Assembly: GCA_964059195.1 (NCBI GenBank)
Contig: CAXKWD010000009.1
Span: forward strand, 151,974,778-152,038,777
DNA from: Ectobius pallidus
Lineage: Eukaryota; Arthropoda; Insecta; Blattodea; Ectobiidae
Reading direction: 5' to 3'
DNA length: 64,000 nucleotides
Shown here: positions 10,375-21,371 of the stretch, one piece after another
Layout: every line of letters begins with the position of its first letter
How positions within the stretch are numbered: position 1 is the first letter of the stretch
The notes under the pieces: generated by a model
What the model was told of the DNA's origin: nothing
Databases searched by the model: none
What the model saw: the letters and a program-made list of their open reading frames with translations, nothing else
Program-made: the position numbers and the translations under genes

Positions 10375-11297
10375 TCTCTATATATATAAGAGGCTTTGTC
10401 CTGACTGACTGACTGATAGAGAATCAACGTAGAGCCTAAACTATAATAGGTATAGACTTGGAATTTTGACAGTACCTTCGTTTCATAATGTAGGTGCTCA
10501 CTAAGAAAGGAATTTACAAAATTTTTATTTTAAATGCTAAAAATCAAATCTTTTTGAGAATACTTAATCCCTTTTTACACAGAATTATCAAATCCAAATC
10601 AAAGTTCACTTGACAACAGTGTATTGTTGGCAGTCTTTACATAAGGCTTTGGAAATAAATGAAACAAGACTTTGAAAATTAGAGAAGGTATTAAAATTTG
10701 TATTTGAGTAAATTATGTATCTCAAAATTTTGTAGACTATGTAAAATAATCAGTAAATTCAACCTTTTAATCGGAATGTTCGAATTAATCAATATGTTCT
10801 TTACAAGTTTCGCGGGCAAAGCCTTAATGAGAAAACGTGGAATGATTTGGACGAAAAACACTATGCGGGGGTTTTTTGGGCTAGGGAACTCTAATCTGAG
10901 GTCTTTTTTTTTCCCCGGGTAATGCACTTTGATCATGAAATGCACCTCAAAATCAGGTTTTTAGTTTTTTTTAAAAATTATCAATCGTTATAATAAAATT
11001 GTTTATGCATGATTTGCGTAAGGTTCATGAATCTATGGTTCATTTTAATCGTTTCATTTGGAATTTGTATGCCCATATGGTAGCATAAGATTCGTTTTGT
11101 TTGTTTGTTTATTTATATTTTTGATGTTAAACAATATAATTAAGAGTAAAATTGCGTAATTTCTCCAATTTATGTAAAAACGATGTCAGTGTTAATAAAT
11201 ATAATGTTTTAATTGTTTTTCTGTTAAATAAATGATTTAACCACAATATCTAGCAATTGAGTACGTAATCGTGGGCGAAGCCACGGGCACCTGCTAG
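10375..11297 (+). mobile_element. Non-autonomous Helitron
   Basis: The left end TCTCTATATATATAAGAGGC followed by CTGACTGACTGACTGAT is the usual 5' start of arthropod Helitron-like repeats. The right end carries GTGGGCGAAGCCAC, a perfect hairpin, then GGGCACCTGCTAG, i.e. the 3' hairpin plus CTAG terminus. There is no target-site duplication or inverted terminal repeat, as expected for rolling-circle elements. No RepHel protein is encoded in 923 bp. Other copies of the same 3' end lie at 25986-26025 and 56768-56793. Confidence 0.8.
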
Positions 11298-11879
11298 TTA
11301 TAATATAATCTGCATTATCCCAACACCCGAAGCATTTGAATTGGCTTGCAGATAGCCAATCTGCGGCCGAGCTCCCGTAAAGATACACATAAATAAGACA
11401 CGTTCAGATGTATCAGTTTCTGTAAGTAGAAATAATAGGCGAAATTTCTTATTAAAGAGCATGCTTTTATATTCAGAAGTTCTATCCAGGTCGTAATTTA
11501 CATAAATCTTATTATTTGCCCATCTGACAGCATACAAACATAATATTAATTTTATAATGCATAGGCTATAAAATGCTATAATAATATTGCATGGCCCAAC
11601 AATATACTAAACGTAACTATCACATAGTCGATTGCTTATCTAGGCGTTGAATAATTAAACACAGCTGCTGTTGACATAATATTGTGCATTCTATGGAATT
11701 GTGTGGCTACCAATATCTACATTATATTTTAATGTGAGTATTTTTCAGTTGTAACGCTCCTGTGCAAGTAGTAATGCAATTCCTGACAGGTTGAATTCAG
11801 ATTGACTTAAATTCATTCATAACCTATATGGCTGCTTTAAACCTCAAAAAAACATGTCAGGCCTATATCATTAATATTA

Positions 11880-12065
11880 TTGCCAGTGCAGTTTGTGAAA
11901 TGTTGACACATTTAAAGAATTTCTTATATCAGTGTATACCCATACAAGTGTGAATTAATCTTACGAATAAAACTTTAGACCTTTGTTCTTCCATAAACCC
12001 TTCTTAATGAATCTATCTGGAGCTTAACTCGGGGATCGATTACAAAAATAACTTCTTTTATGCAT
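11880..12065. repeat. Dispersed repeat shared with 42520-42710
   Basis: The two loci share ATATCATTAATATTATTGCC-like text, TGTGAAATGTTGACA, AGTGTATAC, TTTAGACCTTTGTTC and ATCTGGAGCTTAACTCGG in the same order and orientation, with scattered differences. The family is unknown, and I could not find clean ends. Confidence 0.55.
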
Positions 12066-12413
12066 AATTGTAATCATCACTGATTAAATGGCATTCTAGC
12101 ACTTTGTTACTTCTGTATCTTGGTTGGGGCATAGGACCTCCATCTGGAAATTTCAGTACTTATTTTCTGAGCCTCACAACCCTCGCAGGAAATTAAGGTA
12201 TTACTTGGATGTGAGAGAGCCTAGGAATTTTGTCTTTAGCATGCTGTAAATCTACGACTTGGGCCCCTACCTTAAAGTTTCTCCCAAAGGTCTCTGTACA
12301 TCCTGAAAAATCCATCAACCACGACCGAGTTTGATCCCACAACCTTTGGAATTACCTCTAAACATTATTAATATCAGTCAGTTATAATTATATTGATTGT
12401 GTATTCGCTGCAG

Positions 12414-12637
12414 GTTTGGTGGATTCGAGACGTTCAAGAAGATGGTGCAGGATGATGTGGGGAACCTGTCCCCGTTTGACAGAATGCTGTGTGGTCTGGG
12501 GGCCGGGGTCTGTGAGGCTATCTTTGCCGTCACTCCCATGGAGACCATTAAAGTGAAGTTCATCAACGACAGGAGATCTGAGAAGCCAAGATTCAAGGGT
12601 TTCCTACACGGCTGTTCCATAATTGTTAAAGATGAAG
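12414..12637 (+). CDS. SLC25A1: SLC25A1 exon 3 (second carrier repeat)
   Basis: Completes Arg109 and encodes up to residue 183 plus one base. It contains FGGFETFKKMV (helix 2 to loop), then the helix 3 region LCGLGAGVCEAIFAVTPMET, with the second signature PMETIK at residues 150-155. The matrix-loop peptide RSEKPRFKGFLHGCSIIVKD follows. The acceptor GCTGCAG and donor GAAG|GTAATG are consistent and the reading frame is unbroken across both junctions. GLGAGVCEA..VTPMETIKVKFI is a stretch nearly invariant among citrate carriers and not shared with other SLC25 families, which supports the specific assignment. Confidence 0.96.
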
Positions 12638-12772
12638 GTAATGTCTGGTTAGATTCTCTTTACTTACTGCTCTACTCTGTCGCCCCTTTCCCCGATCATG
12701 TAACACAATTCTACCAACACTTTTGAATGTGAACAACACAGTAATTATACGGTGCATTAAAATTTGCTGATT

Positions 12773-13060
12773 GCCGGCATGGTCTTGTGGTTACCGTCGG
12801 CCCGGGTTCGATCCCTGTTACCTCGGATTTTTCTGAGGTAGGGAATCACTCAGCCTCGTGATTCAAATTGAGGAGCTACGTGAATGAGAAGTAGCAGCTC
12901 CGGTCATGGAAACCACCATTAACGGCTGTGGGTGTTGGCATGCTGACCACATGCCCCCGAATCCTGCCGTCTGCCTATGGTAGATGATGCAGTGGTCGGG
13001 TGGTAGGCCTTGTCCCTCCAGGGATGTCACACCATGGAGTTTTTAATAAAATCCCGCTAA
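12773..13060 (+). repeat. tRNA-derived SINE, near full length
   Basis: The head GCCGGCATGGTCTTGTGGTT plus CGGGTTCGATCCCTGTTACC gives A- and B-box-like promoter elements with the anticodon region deleted. The body runs through CTCGTGATTCAAATTGAGGA, ACCACATGCCCCCGAATCCT and TAGATGATGCAGTGGTCGGG. It ends CATGGAGTTTTTAATAAA with no poly-A beyond a short A/T tail. A decayed minus copy lies at 640-800. Confidence 0.65.
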
Positions 13061-13465
13061 CTTGACTTCCAATTTCTCAACTTTCCTTATAACTGATCTT
13101 TATCTGTTAATATTCAACCGTAATAATAACATCACATTGTAATTATTGTTCAGTTGTCTTCATGCTTCCCTGTTCTATTCAAACATTTGTTAAGGTATTC
13201 TTTTTTTGTCCCTATAAGTTTGTGATACTTACCATTAAAATAATGTATCTGATTGTTGAACATCATATTCACATTTGAAGAGCCCTGCTTGATTCTTGTG
13301 ATGAAGCTGGACCAATCTTAATAAATAGAAAATGAAAATATAATGCAAAGATGAAACATGTTGTTTGATGTAAGCCTTAGACCCATAGAACCCATGTGAA
13401 ATTAAATATTATAATGTCTTAAGTGGAGGGAAAGGAAATAGACATTAAATCCATGTCTGGGATAT

Positions 13466-13735
13466 TAATACAAGTAAGAATCAGCTTGAAAAATGTTATG
13501 TCATAACCGGGATTTGAACACGGATCTTCGGCTTAACGCGCCGATGCTCTACCATTGAGCTAGGACGTGGTCTGCCTTGTCTTCTGAATCAGTTGAGGAA
13601 TTTGATGTTGTACTGGCATGTTGTCATGGTAGCTCAATGGTAGAGCATCAGCGCGTTAAGCCGAAGATCCGTGTTCAAATCCCGGTTATGACATAACATT
13701 TTTCAAGCTGATTCTTACTTGTATTATAATGTCTG
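13466..13735. repeat. Inverted pair of tRNA-like sequences (hairpin)
   Basis: The arms (about 13466-13562 and 13627-13735) are near-perfect inverted copies about 100 bp long around a spacer of 60-70 bp. Each arm contains a tRNA-like fold: 7-bp acceptor GTCATGG/TTATGAC, D arm GCTC..GAGC, anticodon stem TCGGC/GCCGA with loop GCGTTAA (would read GTT, Asn), and T loop TTCAAAT. Position 33 is C instead of U, and the arms extend past the tRNA into shared flanking sequence (ACAAGTAAGAATCAGCTTGA). It is therefore an inverted duplication of a SINE or tRNA pseudogene rather than two working genes. Confidence 0.65.
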
Positions 13736-14320
13736 TTTGGAGATCCTATTCTTGCGTTTGGACATTTTAAAAACAATGCACATGATTAACCGTTGAGGGC
13801 TGGAAATATGGTATTTCCGAAGCTCTTACTAAAACTGTGCAGACTATATCTGATCTTCCCTTCGTCTATCCTCTCTGTCTACATACAAGGTCCCTTCTAC
13901 CTCCACTGTGTTCAATTTGTCAATTTCGTTATCTGAAGAACTGTAAATAACTTAGACATTTACCTCCTTACCAACAAAGTGACAAGTTCTTAAAAATATA
14001 CTATGTATAACTTTATTTTTGAAAGTTTTTAGTCTTAATATTGGTACCAGGATGCTAAAAAAGTCAAATCATACTAATAGACTAAAAATGTCAATGTTCT
14101 GGATGAATAATTTCAGACAATAGGTACGCAAGGCTAGAACAGTTGTCATTAGCCAATACAGCTGATAGACCATGAGGCACTATCAAAGATGTATTTGTAT
14201 CCAATACTTGTATTAGAGCTAATTAATTTCAGAAGACACAGTCCTTTGTTACTGTTCAATACATGGTATTGTATGCATAAATAGTCTGTCCTTTAAATCA
14301 CATGTAATGTTGTGTTTCAG

Positions 14321-14541
14321 GTTTTGGAGGCCTGTATAAAGGAGTGACTGCCACGATATTGAAGCAAGGCAGCAATCAGGCCATTCGCTTCTTTGTTATG
14401 GAAACACTCAAGGACTGGTACAGGAAAGGAGATCCCAAGAAGCCGGTCCCTACAGTTGTGGTTGGTGCCTTTGGTGCATTCGCTGGGTTCTGTTCCGTCA
14501 TGGGGAACACACCCATCGACGTGGTGAAGACAAGGATGCAG
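14321..14541 (+). CDS. SLC25A1: SLC25A1 exon 4 (third carrier repeat)
   Basis: Encodes the rest of Gly184 through Gln257. It starts GFGGLYKGVTATILKQGSNQ, where KQGSNQAIRF is a signature stretch of citrate carriers on helix 4 and includes residues implicated in citrate binding in the family. YRKGDPKKPVPTVVVGAFGA follows, then helix 5 ending in the third signature PIDVVK (residues 248-253) and TRMQ. It ends at an exact codon boundary (CAG|GTGCGT, phase 0). All three repeats therefore keep their proline/acid/base signatures. Confidence 0.96.
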
Positions 14542-14997
14542 GTGCGTCATAGCTTATTTATTTCCAGTCACGTGGATCCTAACGAATAATTAGTCTGTTT
14601 TTATAATCTGTCCGAAACTAGTATATATTATGGTTTGTAACACACTTAAACTTCACTTCTTTAGTTTTTACCTTAGGACTATGTAGTTTCATTCACCATT
14701 GTGATCATTCTCAGCTACATCTGAAATTCGGTTGGCATGGCAGTAATCTGTGTGTATGTGTGATTTTTTTTTTAATGATTTTTCTCCCCCAGATTGTTAA
14801 TTCTTGATGTCTTTCTACTGGTTTTAATAGTTTTACATCCTGTTCTCTTTCTTGTCCCTTTCCCCAAAAATGAGCCGCTATTACAGATTTGTCTGTCTGT
14901 CTGAATTTAATGTTCCTAAAATGTTCTTTGAATCTAATTTCAACATTCCTTTTTGTTTGTCCGAGTAAACTTTTTCACAATCATTGCAATCTATTTG

Positions 14998-16850
14998 AAG
15001 GGTACAGGGGAAGAAGGCGGAATGTCAGTAAATTAAAGTTTTGCAGGAAACGATTTTTAAAGTTTGAGTACTCTAAACGCAGATGTATGAAATCAATTAT
15101 GAATACATTTTCGTTCTACAGTAAGAATAATGTGTTTTGTACACGTGGTGTGAATAACAAGTTCTGAAATTAACTCAAACGTGTAAAAAAATCGTTAAAT
15201 GCAATGAAATGCACAACCATTTTGAGATAGTAGGTGAAAAGGAATGTTTTATGTGGTCATCGACACATTGGCTGGTTCCCACTTATCAATGACATCCAAA
15301 CTTGCCGGTTCCGCTGCAGAAGCAGCAGTTAAGCTAAAACAGCATAAATACCGGGGTATCACCGATAACTACTTATTTACAGTGTTGGCAGTGGAAACCT
15401 TTGGCCCTTGGTGTGCAGAAGCCAAAGATTTAGTGAAAGACATTGGGAACATCTTGAAGAGCATTACGCACGATCCTCGCGCCACAGATTATCTTCGGCA
15501 GCGTATAGGTATTGCTATACAACGTGGTAATGCTGCGAGCGTTATGGGGACAATCCAGAATTCTTCTTCTCTAGAGGAACTGTTTTATTTTTAAAGTTCT
15601 TATTCCTGTTATTTGTTTCGAAACCATCATGTGTAAATGTCACATAGGCTGTGCGTGCAATGTGGTCATCGCCTACATTTTTACATAACTTTTAAGTTAT
15701 TAAAAATTGCAATGAAACATTAATTACATTATGAGACATTAATTGCCGTACATTAATTATTCCTTATGAGGAACTGACTGATAGAACATCTGATCAGTGT
15801 GGAACAAAATTTCTTCAAATGGTGTACATCTGCGTACTTCTCCTTTGAAAGTGGGATAAAATCTAAAACAAAATAAACGCAATGCAGGTAATAATTAGGT
15901 TTATATAAATTAAAGGAGTAGAAAAGATTTTTCCTTAAAATTTTCGGAATTACTGATTTTTTGTGTAGTGAAAGGCCAAAAAAATATTTCTACACGTAAA
16001 TAAACATTGGTTGTGTCGTTAATAAAATAGAAACACTTAGGCGCATAAAATCGAAGGCAATGATTAATTTTTAATATCATTACTAGGGTCCGATTTTTAG
16101 ATTTTATAAACCCTGTGTTAATATTTTAAACATATTAAAAAAGTTTAATTATAGTTTTTTTGTTTACCATTGTCAGAAAACACTCACTAGTAATGGAATG
16201 TGGATAAACGTAACATTACACCACCTAGAAATTAACGCGCCAAACTGTCACGTCATTTTCATGTCGGCATTTCCATTTGCAGTCTGGTCGGATTATATTA
16301 TTGTTTATTGCGGGCAAATAGTAGTTTGCACTTTTAAATCCAAGCAGATGGCAGACTCTGTTGCCAAATTAATCTAATAACAATAGTAATATAATACGAA
16401 ATTTCTGTGTTTCTTTGCTCTCGTTTCCGACTGACATTTGGCAACGTTTTGTAAATATACTTCAGTACGCGACTATTGACGAGTATGTCCTTCTTGCATT
16501 AAAGAAACTGTAATGCATTTTAAGAAACTTGCAAACTCGCATTTCCCTTATTTCAAAGCCCGCACCGGTGCCTCGGACAAAACGCGTACAGAGCGCAAAT
16601 GTATACGCGGCTTTAGAGGACAGTGAGTGCCATTGTCTCCTGACTCGCCGCCTTATTTCGCTGTGATGCATGGACATTCTGCCTTCATTCCCTGTACGGT
16701 GAAATTTAATCTGCTATTTTCTCCTTATCGTACACTTTTTTCACCGGTTTCATAAGCAACACTAAAAGAGTGCTCAGTCAGCTACCAGATAGGCTTGATA
16801 ACTAAATTTCCGATTTTTCTTGACATTCCGCCTTCTTCCCCTGTACCCTT
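14998..16850 (+). mobile_element. 1.85-kb element with 31-bp perfect inverted ends and ATTT flanks
   Basis: GAAGGGTACAGGGGAAGAAG followed by GCGGAATGTCA at the left (14998-15028) is found exactly inverted at the right end (about 16820-16850). Both sides are flanked by ATTT, a possible 4-base target duplication. The element is interior to intron 4. It contains one substantial plus-strand coding remnant (15244-15594). The remaining 1.2 kb on the right is AT-rich without a frame. The superfamily is not clear: 4-bp duplications occur in several DNA transposon groups. The protein remnant resembles pieces I associate with reverse-transcriptase-bearing elements. Confidence 0.65.
15244..15594 (+). 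pseudogene. Transposon-encoded protein fragment (ETFGPW...QRGNAAS type)
   Basis: A 116-codon frame stops at 15592-15594. It includes AGSAAEAAVKLKQHKYRG, then FTVLAVETFGPWCAEAKDLV, then RQRIGIAIQRGNAASVMGTI. The pattern 'ET.G.W...A......IG......T.D.RA...L.QRI..A+QRGNAAS+.GT' is one I recall as the C-terminal segment of many metazoan retrotransposon-like polyproteins. I cannot name the exact family. No upstream polymerase motifs are present between the left inverted repeat and this frame, so it is a truncated remnant captured inside the element. Confidence 0.55.
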
Positions 16851-17329
16851 CATTTGGTAAACACCTGATTTTCTGTTGCAAGTTTTTATCCTTATGTTCA
16901 TTTTTTAGGAGTTTTCTTAAGTTACTTTTATTCTGGGGAGCCAAAATTATATTGTCTCGTATTATGTCTCCCAGCATCTCAACATTGCTCTGGCTTTTGA
17001 TCAAGTAATTAATATGTGCATACATATCTAGGTTCAAATAACTGAAATAGCCTAATACTACAAAAAAAAAAATCAACTCATTTACAGGAAGTTAAATGCA
17101 AACAGGCATCGGGAGAACACAGTGTGGTTAGCCTGCTTTCTTATGTTCTAGGCTACACTAGATAATGTGATATTGCTTGACCTACTTTGAGTTCAGTGGC
17201 TTGACCTTGGTAACACGCGGCAGTTGTTATCAAGGTCGTGTTATCTAACATCCAGGAAGTGTGCCAACTTGTTAAGTAATGCCTTACGACAATGGTGATA
17301 CAGACAATACAAAATACACTGTAAATTAC

Positions 17330-17725
17330 TTTTTATCTTTGAAATTTATTTTCATTGCCGTACCCAGGGGTGGGCTAGAGGGGGATTCAAACAGTACTTC
17401 AGACATTTCCTTTAAATAGCTTTTGAAATATAGTAATATTGAGTCAATTTTTGTGACACTTACTTCACTTGAGTTCTCTATTTGGAGACTAGTTTTGGGA
17501 AATTTTTTTCTCCCATATTCATTCCATTTTGACTGCTGCTTGTTGCTGTTGCTATAGCAATGAATATGGAATGAATATGGAAGAAAAAATTTCCAGAAAC
17601 TAGTCTCCAAATAGAGAACTCAAGTGAAGTAAGTGTCACAAAAATTTACTCAATTCTTATATTACTGTATATTAGAAACCTTCACTGTTACAAACTTCCT
17701 GTAATAATTAATAGCTTTTCAAATG
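17330..17725. mobile_element. Foldback element, diverged copy
   Basis: The left arm (about 17440-17545) and right arm (about 17555-17660) are inverted copies through GACACTTACTTCACTTGAGT, GGAGACTAGTTT and CATATTCATTCCATTT. The outer right end continues as ATTACTGTATATTAGAAACC to CTTCCTGTAATAATT, which is the complement of the left end of the related palindrome at 20966-21370. The centre differs from that copy (a short GCTGTTGCTATAGC loop). Confidence 0.7.
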
Positions 17726-19343
17726 TACAGTACATCAGATTTTATGTGTGGTATTGTTTTCTGAGGTACGAAACTACAGCATAATCAGCGATATAAGTAC
17801 TATAACTTCGAGACCACTGACTGTAACGCATATTAACAAAGACCCTTGATGTAGATCAGTTTGTGTTACAGTTTATAAGTATTACGCTTGTCATTGGTAA
17901 ATAAGTGTTTAATCCTTCCACGCTTGTTTTAAAAGTACATAATTTGTTGTACGTTTCAATGTCTTAATTTCAGTATCTGGTGGAGTGGCCCCCTCTGAAA
18001 TTTGGTTTGCCCCCTCTTGCCTGTTGCCAAATAATGTTTTATAATAACCTTGGTTTCAAGTTACTTCAGTATTAACCAGTGTCAGGAAGTTAATTTACAT
18101 TGGATATTGTTTAAGCTGGTAATACAATAATATCGTAACTACTCTGCTATAAGACTCTTTTTCAATAGGTCTATTTCATGGACTGAGAGGTGGTTAACAT
18201 TAATACAGTACCAGAATGTTATGAACTAAAATGAACTACTTTATTAAAAATGCAATAAACAAAATACTTTAAAACATTCCATGCTAATTACGGTAATAGC
18301 ATAATCAACTACGGTGGATGCAAAATGGCTGCCATTACGTGCTGAATGAACTGTAGCCTACACTGTTGCCACATCTACATGACTGCGCCAGTAACAAACC
18401 ATTTTCGGTTGCACATCAAACTTTCTACCCACTCTTAGTTTCCAGTCATTTTCACACGCCACTTGTTGGTCTGCTCTCCAATTAAACACACCTTGGACCA
18501 CGCTGCTGCGAAATAAGGGTGGGACTGCGAGGGATAGCTCAAGGTCAAGGATGAAGTTAAAGAATTTACCAACATATCGAAAGAATGTCCAATGTTGCCA
18601 GTTTTATCCAAGTTTGAAACTTCAATTTTCACGATTTTTAATATTTTTCAACTTGTGGATGAAGAAATTAGGGTGGTCTTACAGGGGAGGGGGTCCTGTA
18701 GCCGAGTAAATGCAGGTAATAATTTCCTGGTAATTCTAATAGATAATGGTAACTATGATATTTATTTATTACGAAGGTTTTCAATGCTATGTGCTTATGT
18801 GTGATCTCCTAGCCATAGTCAATATTAACATAGCTACCAATCTAGTAATAGGTATTGTCTAGGATTGTTTACATGTTACTATAGTAAACAACAACAAACT
18901 TTTTACTACTGGTTTATGTTGATTAAGTTTTACAATGCTCAACCTCTGCCTTTAAAAAGCAGTGAAAATTATATTTATAAGGTAGATGCATTTTTTGAAG
19001 TTATATCTTATGTGTTGTAATCTATTAGTGTAAGGTAAATTATGTTTGTTATTATGAAAAATGTTAGGCATTAGATTTACCCTAGCATATTTTCTAAAAT
19101 TAGTTGTATATCATAATATTGTAGGCCTACTTTAAATGAACCAGATTGATTGCAACCACAAATTGCTCAAGGGTCAATAAAAATATACATTAGTATAATA
19201 ATATGACTGGGAGTATTCCTATAAATAGAGACTGAATGGGGAGTTAGCTTACAGAACAAAATGTTTATTAAGTGCCAGTATGGTATTTTATGACATTGTG
19301 TGTGGGGGACGGAAAAATGTCTGTCCGTCCGTGTGTGTGTACG

Positions 19344-19625
19344 TGCCATAACTCAAATACACTTTATCGGATTTTCATGAAACTTGGTATACGTATTTAT
19401 AATGTCCATGGGAAGAACTCTATTGATATTGAACCAAATCGGTTCACCGGTACCGCCGTCAAACCCAATTTAGTGTTTTTATTTAAAAGCGCCATAACTC
19501 AAATACGCTTTATCGGATTTTCATGAAACTTTGTATAAGCATTTATAACGTCTATGGCAAGAAGCCTGTTAATTTTGGACCTAATCGGTTGACAGGTACC
19601 AAAGTAACGATTAATTAAAAGTCAC
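19344..19625. repeat. Tandem duplication, period about 147 bp
   Basis: GCCATAACTCAAATAC is followed by CTTTATCGGATTTTCATGAA at 19344 and again at 19491. After each copy come related words (TTTATAA(T/C)GTC, CCTAATCGGTT/CCAAATCGGTT, GGTACC). The 5' side carries TGTCTGTCCGTCCGTGTGTG. Such units occur inside insect mobile repeats. They end about 150 bases before exon 5. Confidence 0.65.
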
Positions 19626-19773
19626 ATGTTTTTTAATTTCTTTCTACCAGTATAATTTGACAGTTACACTATTCCTTCACATATGCTTATCAAACGACAC
19701 CGCATATCATAATTGCAATTAAATTGATTCAACACTTTGTTACATCAGTTTACCCGATTTGTTTTGTTTGCAG

Positions 19774-19847
19774 GGACTGGAAGCCAAGAAATACAAGAAC
19801 ACGCTAGACTGTGCCATAAAAGTGTTCACGCAGGAAGGACCATTTGC
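19774..19847 (+). CDS. SLC25A1: SLC25A1 exon 5
   Basis: A short 74-base exon for residues 258-281 plus two bases: GLEAKKYKNTLDCAIKVFTQ then EGPF. This is the last matrix loop, matching the 'GLEA.KYKNT.DC' stretch of citrate carriers. Acceptor TTTGCAG and donor GC|GTAAGT are strong, and the phase-2 end joins exon 6 to restore Ala-Phe-Tyr-Lys-Gly. Confidence 0.95.
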
Positions 19848-20265
19848 GTAAGTACACCAGAATGAAAATAAAGCAACTTTTCTAGTTAAGTAAATTTCTT
19901 GTTTTAAAGGTTCAAATTATTGTGCATCAATTTAAAACTGTTTAGAAATTTGTCATCCTTTGTAATTTCTTCCAGTCTATTTTTAGTTCTAGTACAGTCA
20001 ATATTCCAGTATGGAATTCTTGGCTAGGGTTGCGTGTCTAAGATAAACTACTTATCCACTGCTCTACAAACCTATGAAAAATCTATAGGCATTATTGCCT
20101 TTACCATAAAGACTAATCAAAATTTATTTTCTTCAAACATTGTCTAAACGCAGGACTACTACTGGTCTCAACTTCATAACGTCCTGATTTCATCAAATAT
20201 AATGTCAACAAATTTCAGATAAAAATTAAAAATATTTAATAATAATAATAACAATAATAATTAAT

Positions 20266-20640
20266 GATGGGTCGATACCAGATTTTTTCTCTCGATACTC
20301 GATACTTCTATACTCGATACCTTCAGCATTTCCAGTTTCAATTAATAGGTACATTAAACATTAAAAGTTGAGAGAACTGTGTAATACCAACTAAATTAAG
20401 TGTGCATATTTAATGAGACAAAATTTAATATCATCAGTAACCTATAATTATTTTTAAACTCAACTAAAATTAGTTTTTTAAACAGTCGACTTACAAGTTT
20501 TTGTTAAAAAATACTAGCATTCTCACTTAATTGCAGAATTGCTGAATTACAAGAGTATAGAAAAAGTATCAAGCGAGTTTTCTGAAGTATCGTTCGATGC
20601 CGATACCATGCAAGTATCGAAAGTATCAAGGACCCATCCC
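20266..20640. mobile_element. MITE with GATGGGTC ends (hAT-like)
   Basis: Starts GATGGGTCGATACC and ends GGACCCATCCC. Sub-terminal CGATAC words are repeated in both orientations (CTCGATACTCGATACTTC on the left, GCCGATACCATGCAAGTATC on the right). There is no protein. The poly-(AAT) flanks on both sides hide the target duplication. The arrangement resembles small hAT derivatives in other genomes. Confidence 0.5.
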
Positions 20641-20662
20641 TAATAATAATCAAATCTTGTGA

Positions 20663-20930
20663 TTGTGTTTCATATGTTATATTTTAGAAACGGTCTCTTT
20701 CATTCACAGAAACATAGGAAGCTTCAAATTAAATTCTGACTACCACTCATATCATACAAGAACGTCTAAGCACATCCACTTATCTACCCATAGATTTGCA
20801 AGTAGCCTTAAAAGTATTTTCCATAGGGGCATAATTCTATATAACAAACTTCCTGACCACATAAAAGCTATTCAGAAAGTCAGTCAGAAAAATGCTCCTA
20901 CATCATATGCCATACACCGTTGATGAATTC
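20663..20930 (+). pseudogene. LINE ORF2 C-terminal fragment
   Basis: The plus-strand frame holds LNSDYHSYHTRTSKHIHLST and then GIILYNKLPDHIKAI. This is the common C-terminal tail of Jockey/CR1-like non-LTR elements ('HxYxTRxxxxxHxPxxRxxxxxxSxxYxGxxxYNxLPxxIK'). It is 5' truncated, ends at a stop near 20922 and is cut shortly after by the palindrome insertion. Confidence 0.7.
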
Positions 20931-20965
20931 TTGAACCTAAACATGTTTATATCCTTAATTATATT

Positions 20966-21371
20966 AATTATTACAGGAAGTTAGTAACAGTGAAGTTTTT
21001 CTAATATAGTAATATAAGAATTGAGTCAATTTTTGTGACACTTACTTCACTTAAATCCTCTATTTGGAGACTAGTTTCGGGAAGTTATTCCTCCCATATT
21101 CATTCCATTTTGACTGCTGCTTGTTGCTACTTGACTGCCCTCTGGTTTCTTTAAGATGAATTTATTGAACAGGTCATTGGAGGCGGGGATCCCCGCCTCC
21201 AATGACCTGTTCAATAAATTCATCTTAAAGAAACCAGAGGGCAGTCAAGTAGCAACAAGCAGCAGTCAAAATGGAATGAATATGGGAGGAATAACTTCCC
21301 GAAACTAGTCTCCAAATAGAGGACTTAAGTGAAGTAAGTGTCACAAAAATTGACTCAATTCTTATATTACA
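20966..21371. mobile_element. Foldback element with a 362-bp near-perfect palindrome
   Basis: From 21009 to 21370 the sequence reads almost identically on both strands. The centre is GGGGATCCCC, with the axis between 21189 and 21190. I found only one mismatched pair, at A/G in CACTTAAATCC versus CACTTAAGTCC. The left end extends to a terminal block ATTATTACAGGAAGTTAGTA that the right side lacks. ATATCCTTAATTATATTA (18 bp) flanks both sides (about 20949-20966 and 21373-21390). A diverged relative is at 17330-17725. No protein is encoded. Confidence 0.8.

Larger units (their letters stand above)
10358..12413 (+). other. SLC25A1 intron 2
   Basis: A phase-2 intron from GTGAGTGT to CGCTGCAG. Nearly half of it is a Helitron (10375-11297). 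From 11300 to 12413 I see no gene, only AT-rich sequence. Words at about 11880-12060 (ATTATTGCCAGTGCAGTTTG, GAATCTATCTGGAGCTTAAC) recur at 42530-42680, so this is also a dispersed repeat. Confidence 0.85.
12638..14320 (+). other. SLC25A1 intron 3
   Basis: A phase-1 intron, GTAATG to TGTTTCAG. It contains a SINE (12773-13060) and an inverted pair of tRNA-like sequences (13466-13735). No other feature is visible in 13070-13460 or 13740-14320. Confidence 0.85.
14542..19773 (+). other. SLC25A1 intron 4 (5.2 kb)
   Basis: A phase-0 intron, GTGCGT to TTTGCAG. It hosts the inverted-end element 14998-16850, a foldback repeat 17330-17720, and a 147-bp tandem duplication (19344-19620). The stretches 16850-17330, 17720-18600 and 18800-19290 show nothing I can identify. 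Confidence 0.85.

Noticed and set aside
13625..13694. Functional tRNA-Asn gene
   Set aside because: Cloverleaf is plausible but position 33 is C, the anticodon stem of this copy has a mismatch, and the sequence is part of a longer inverted repeat.
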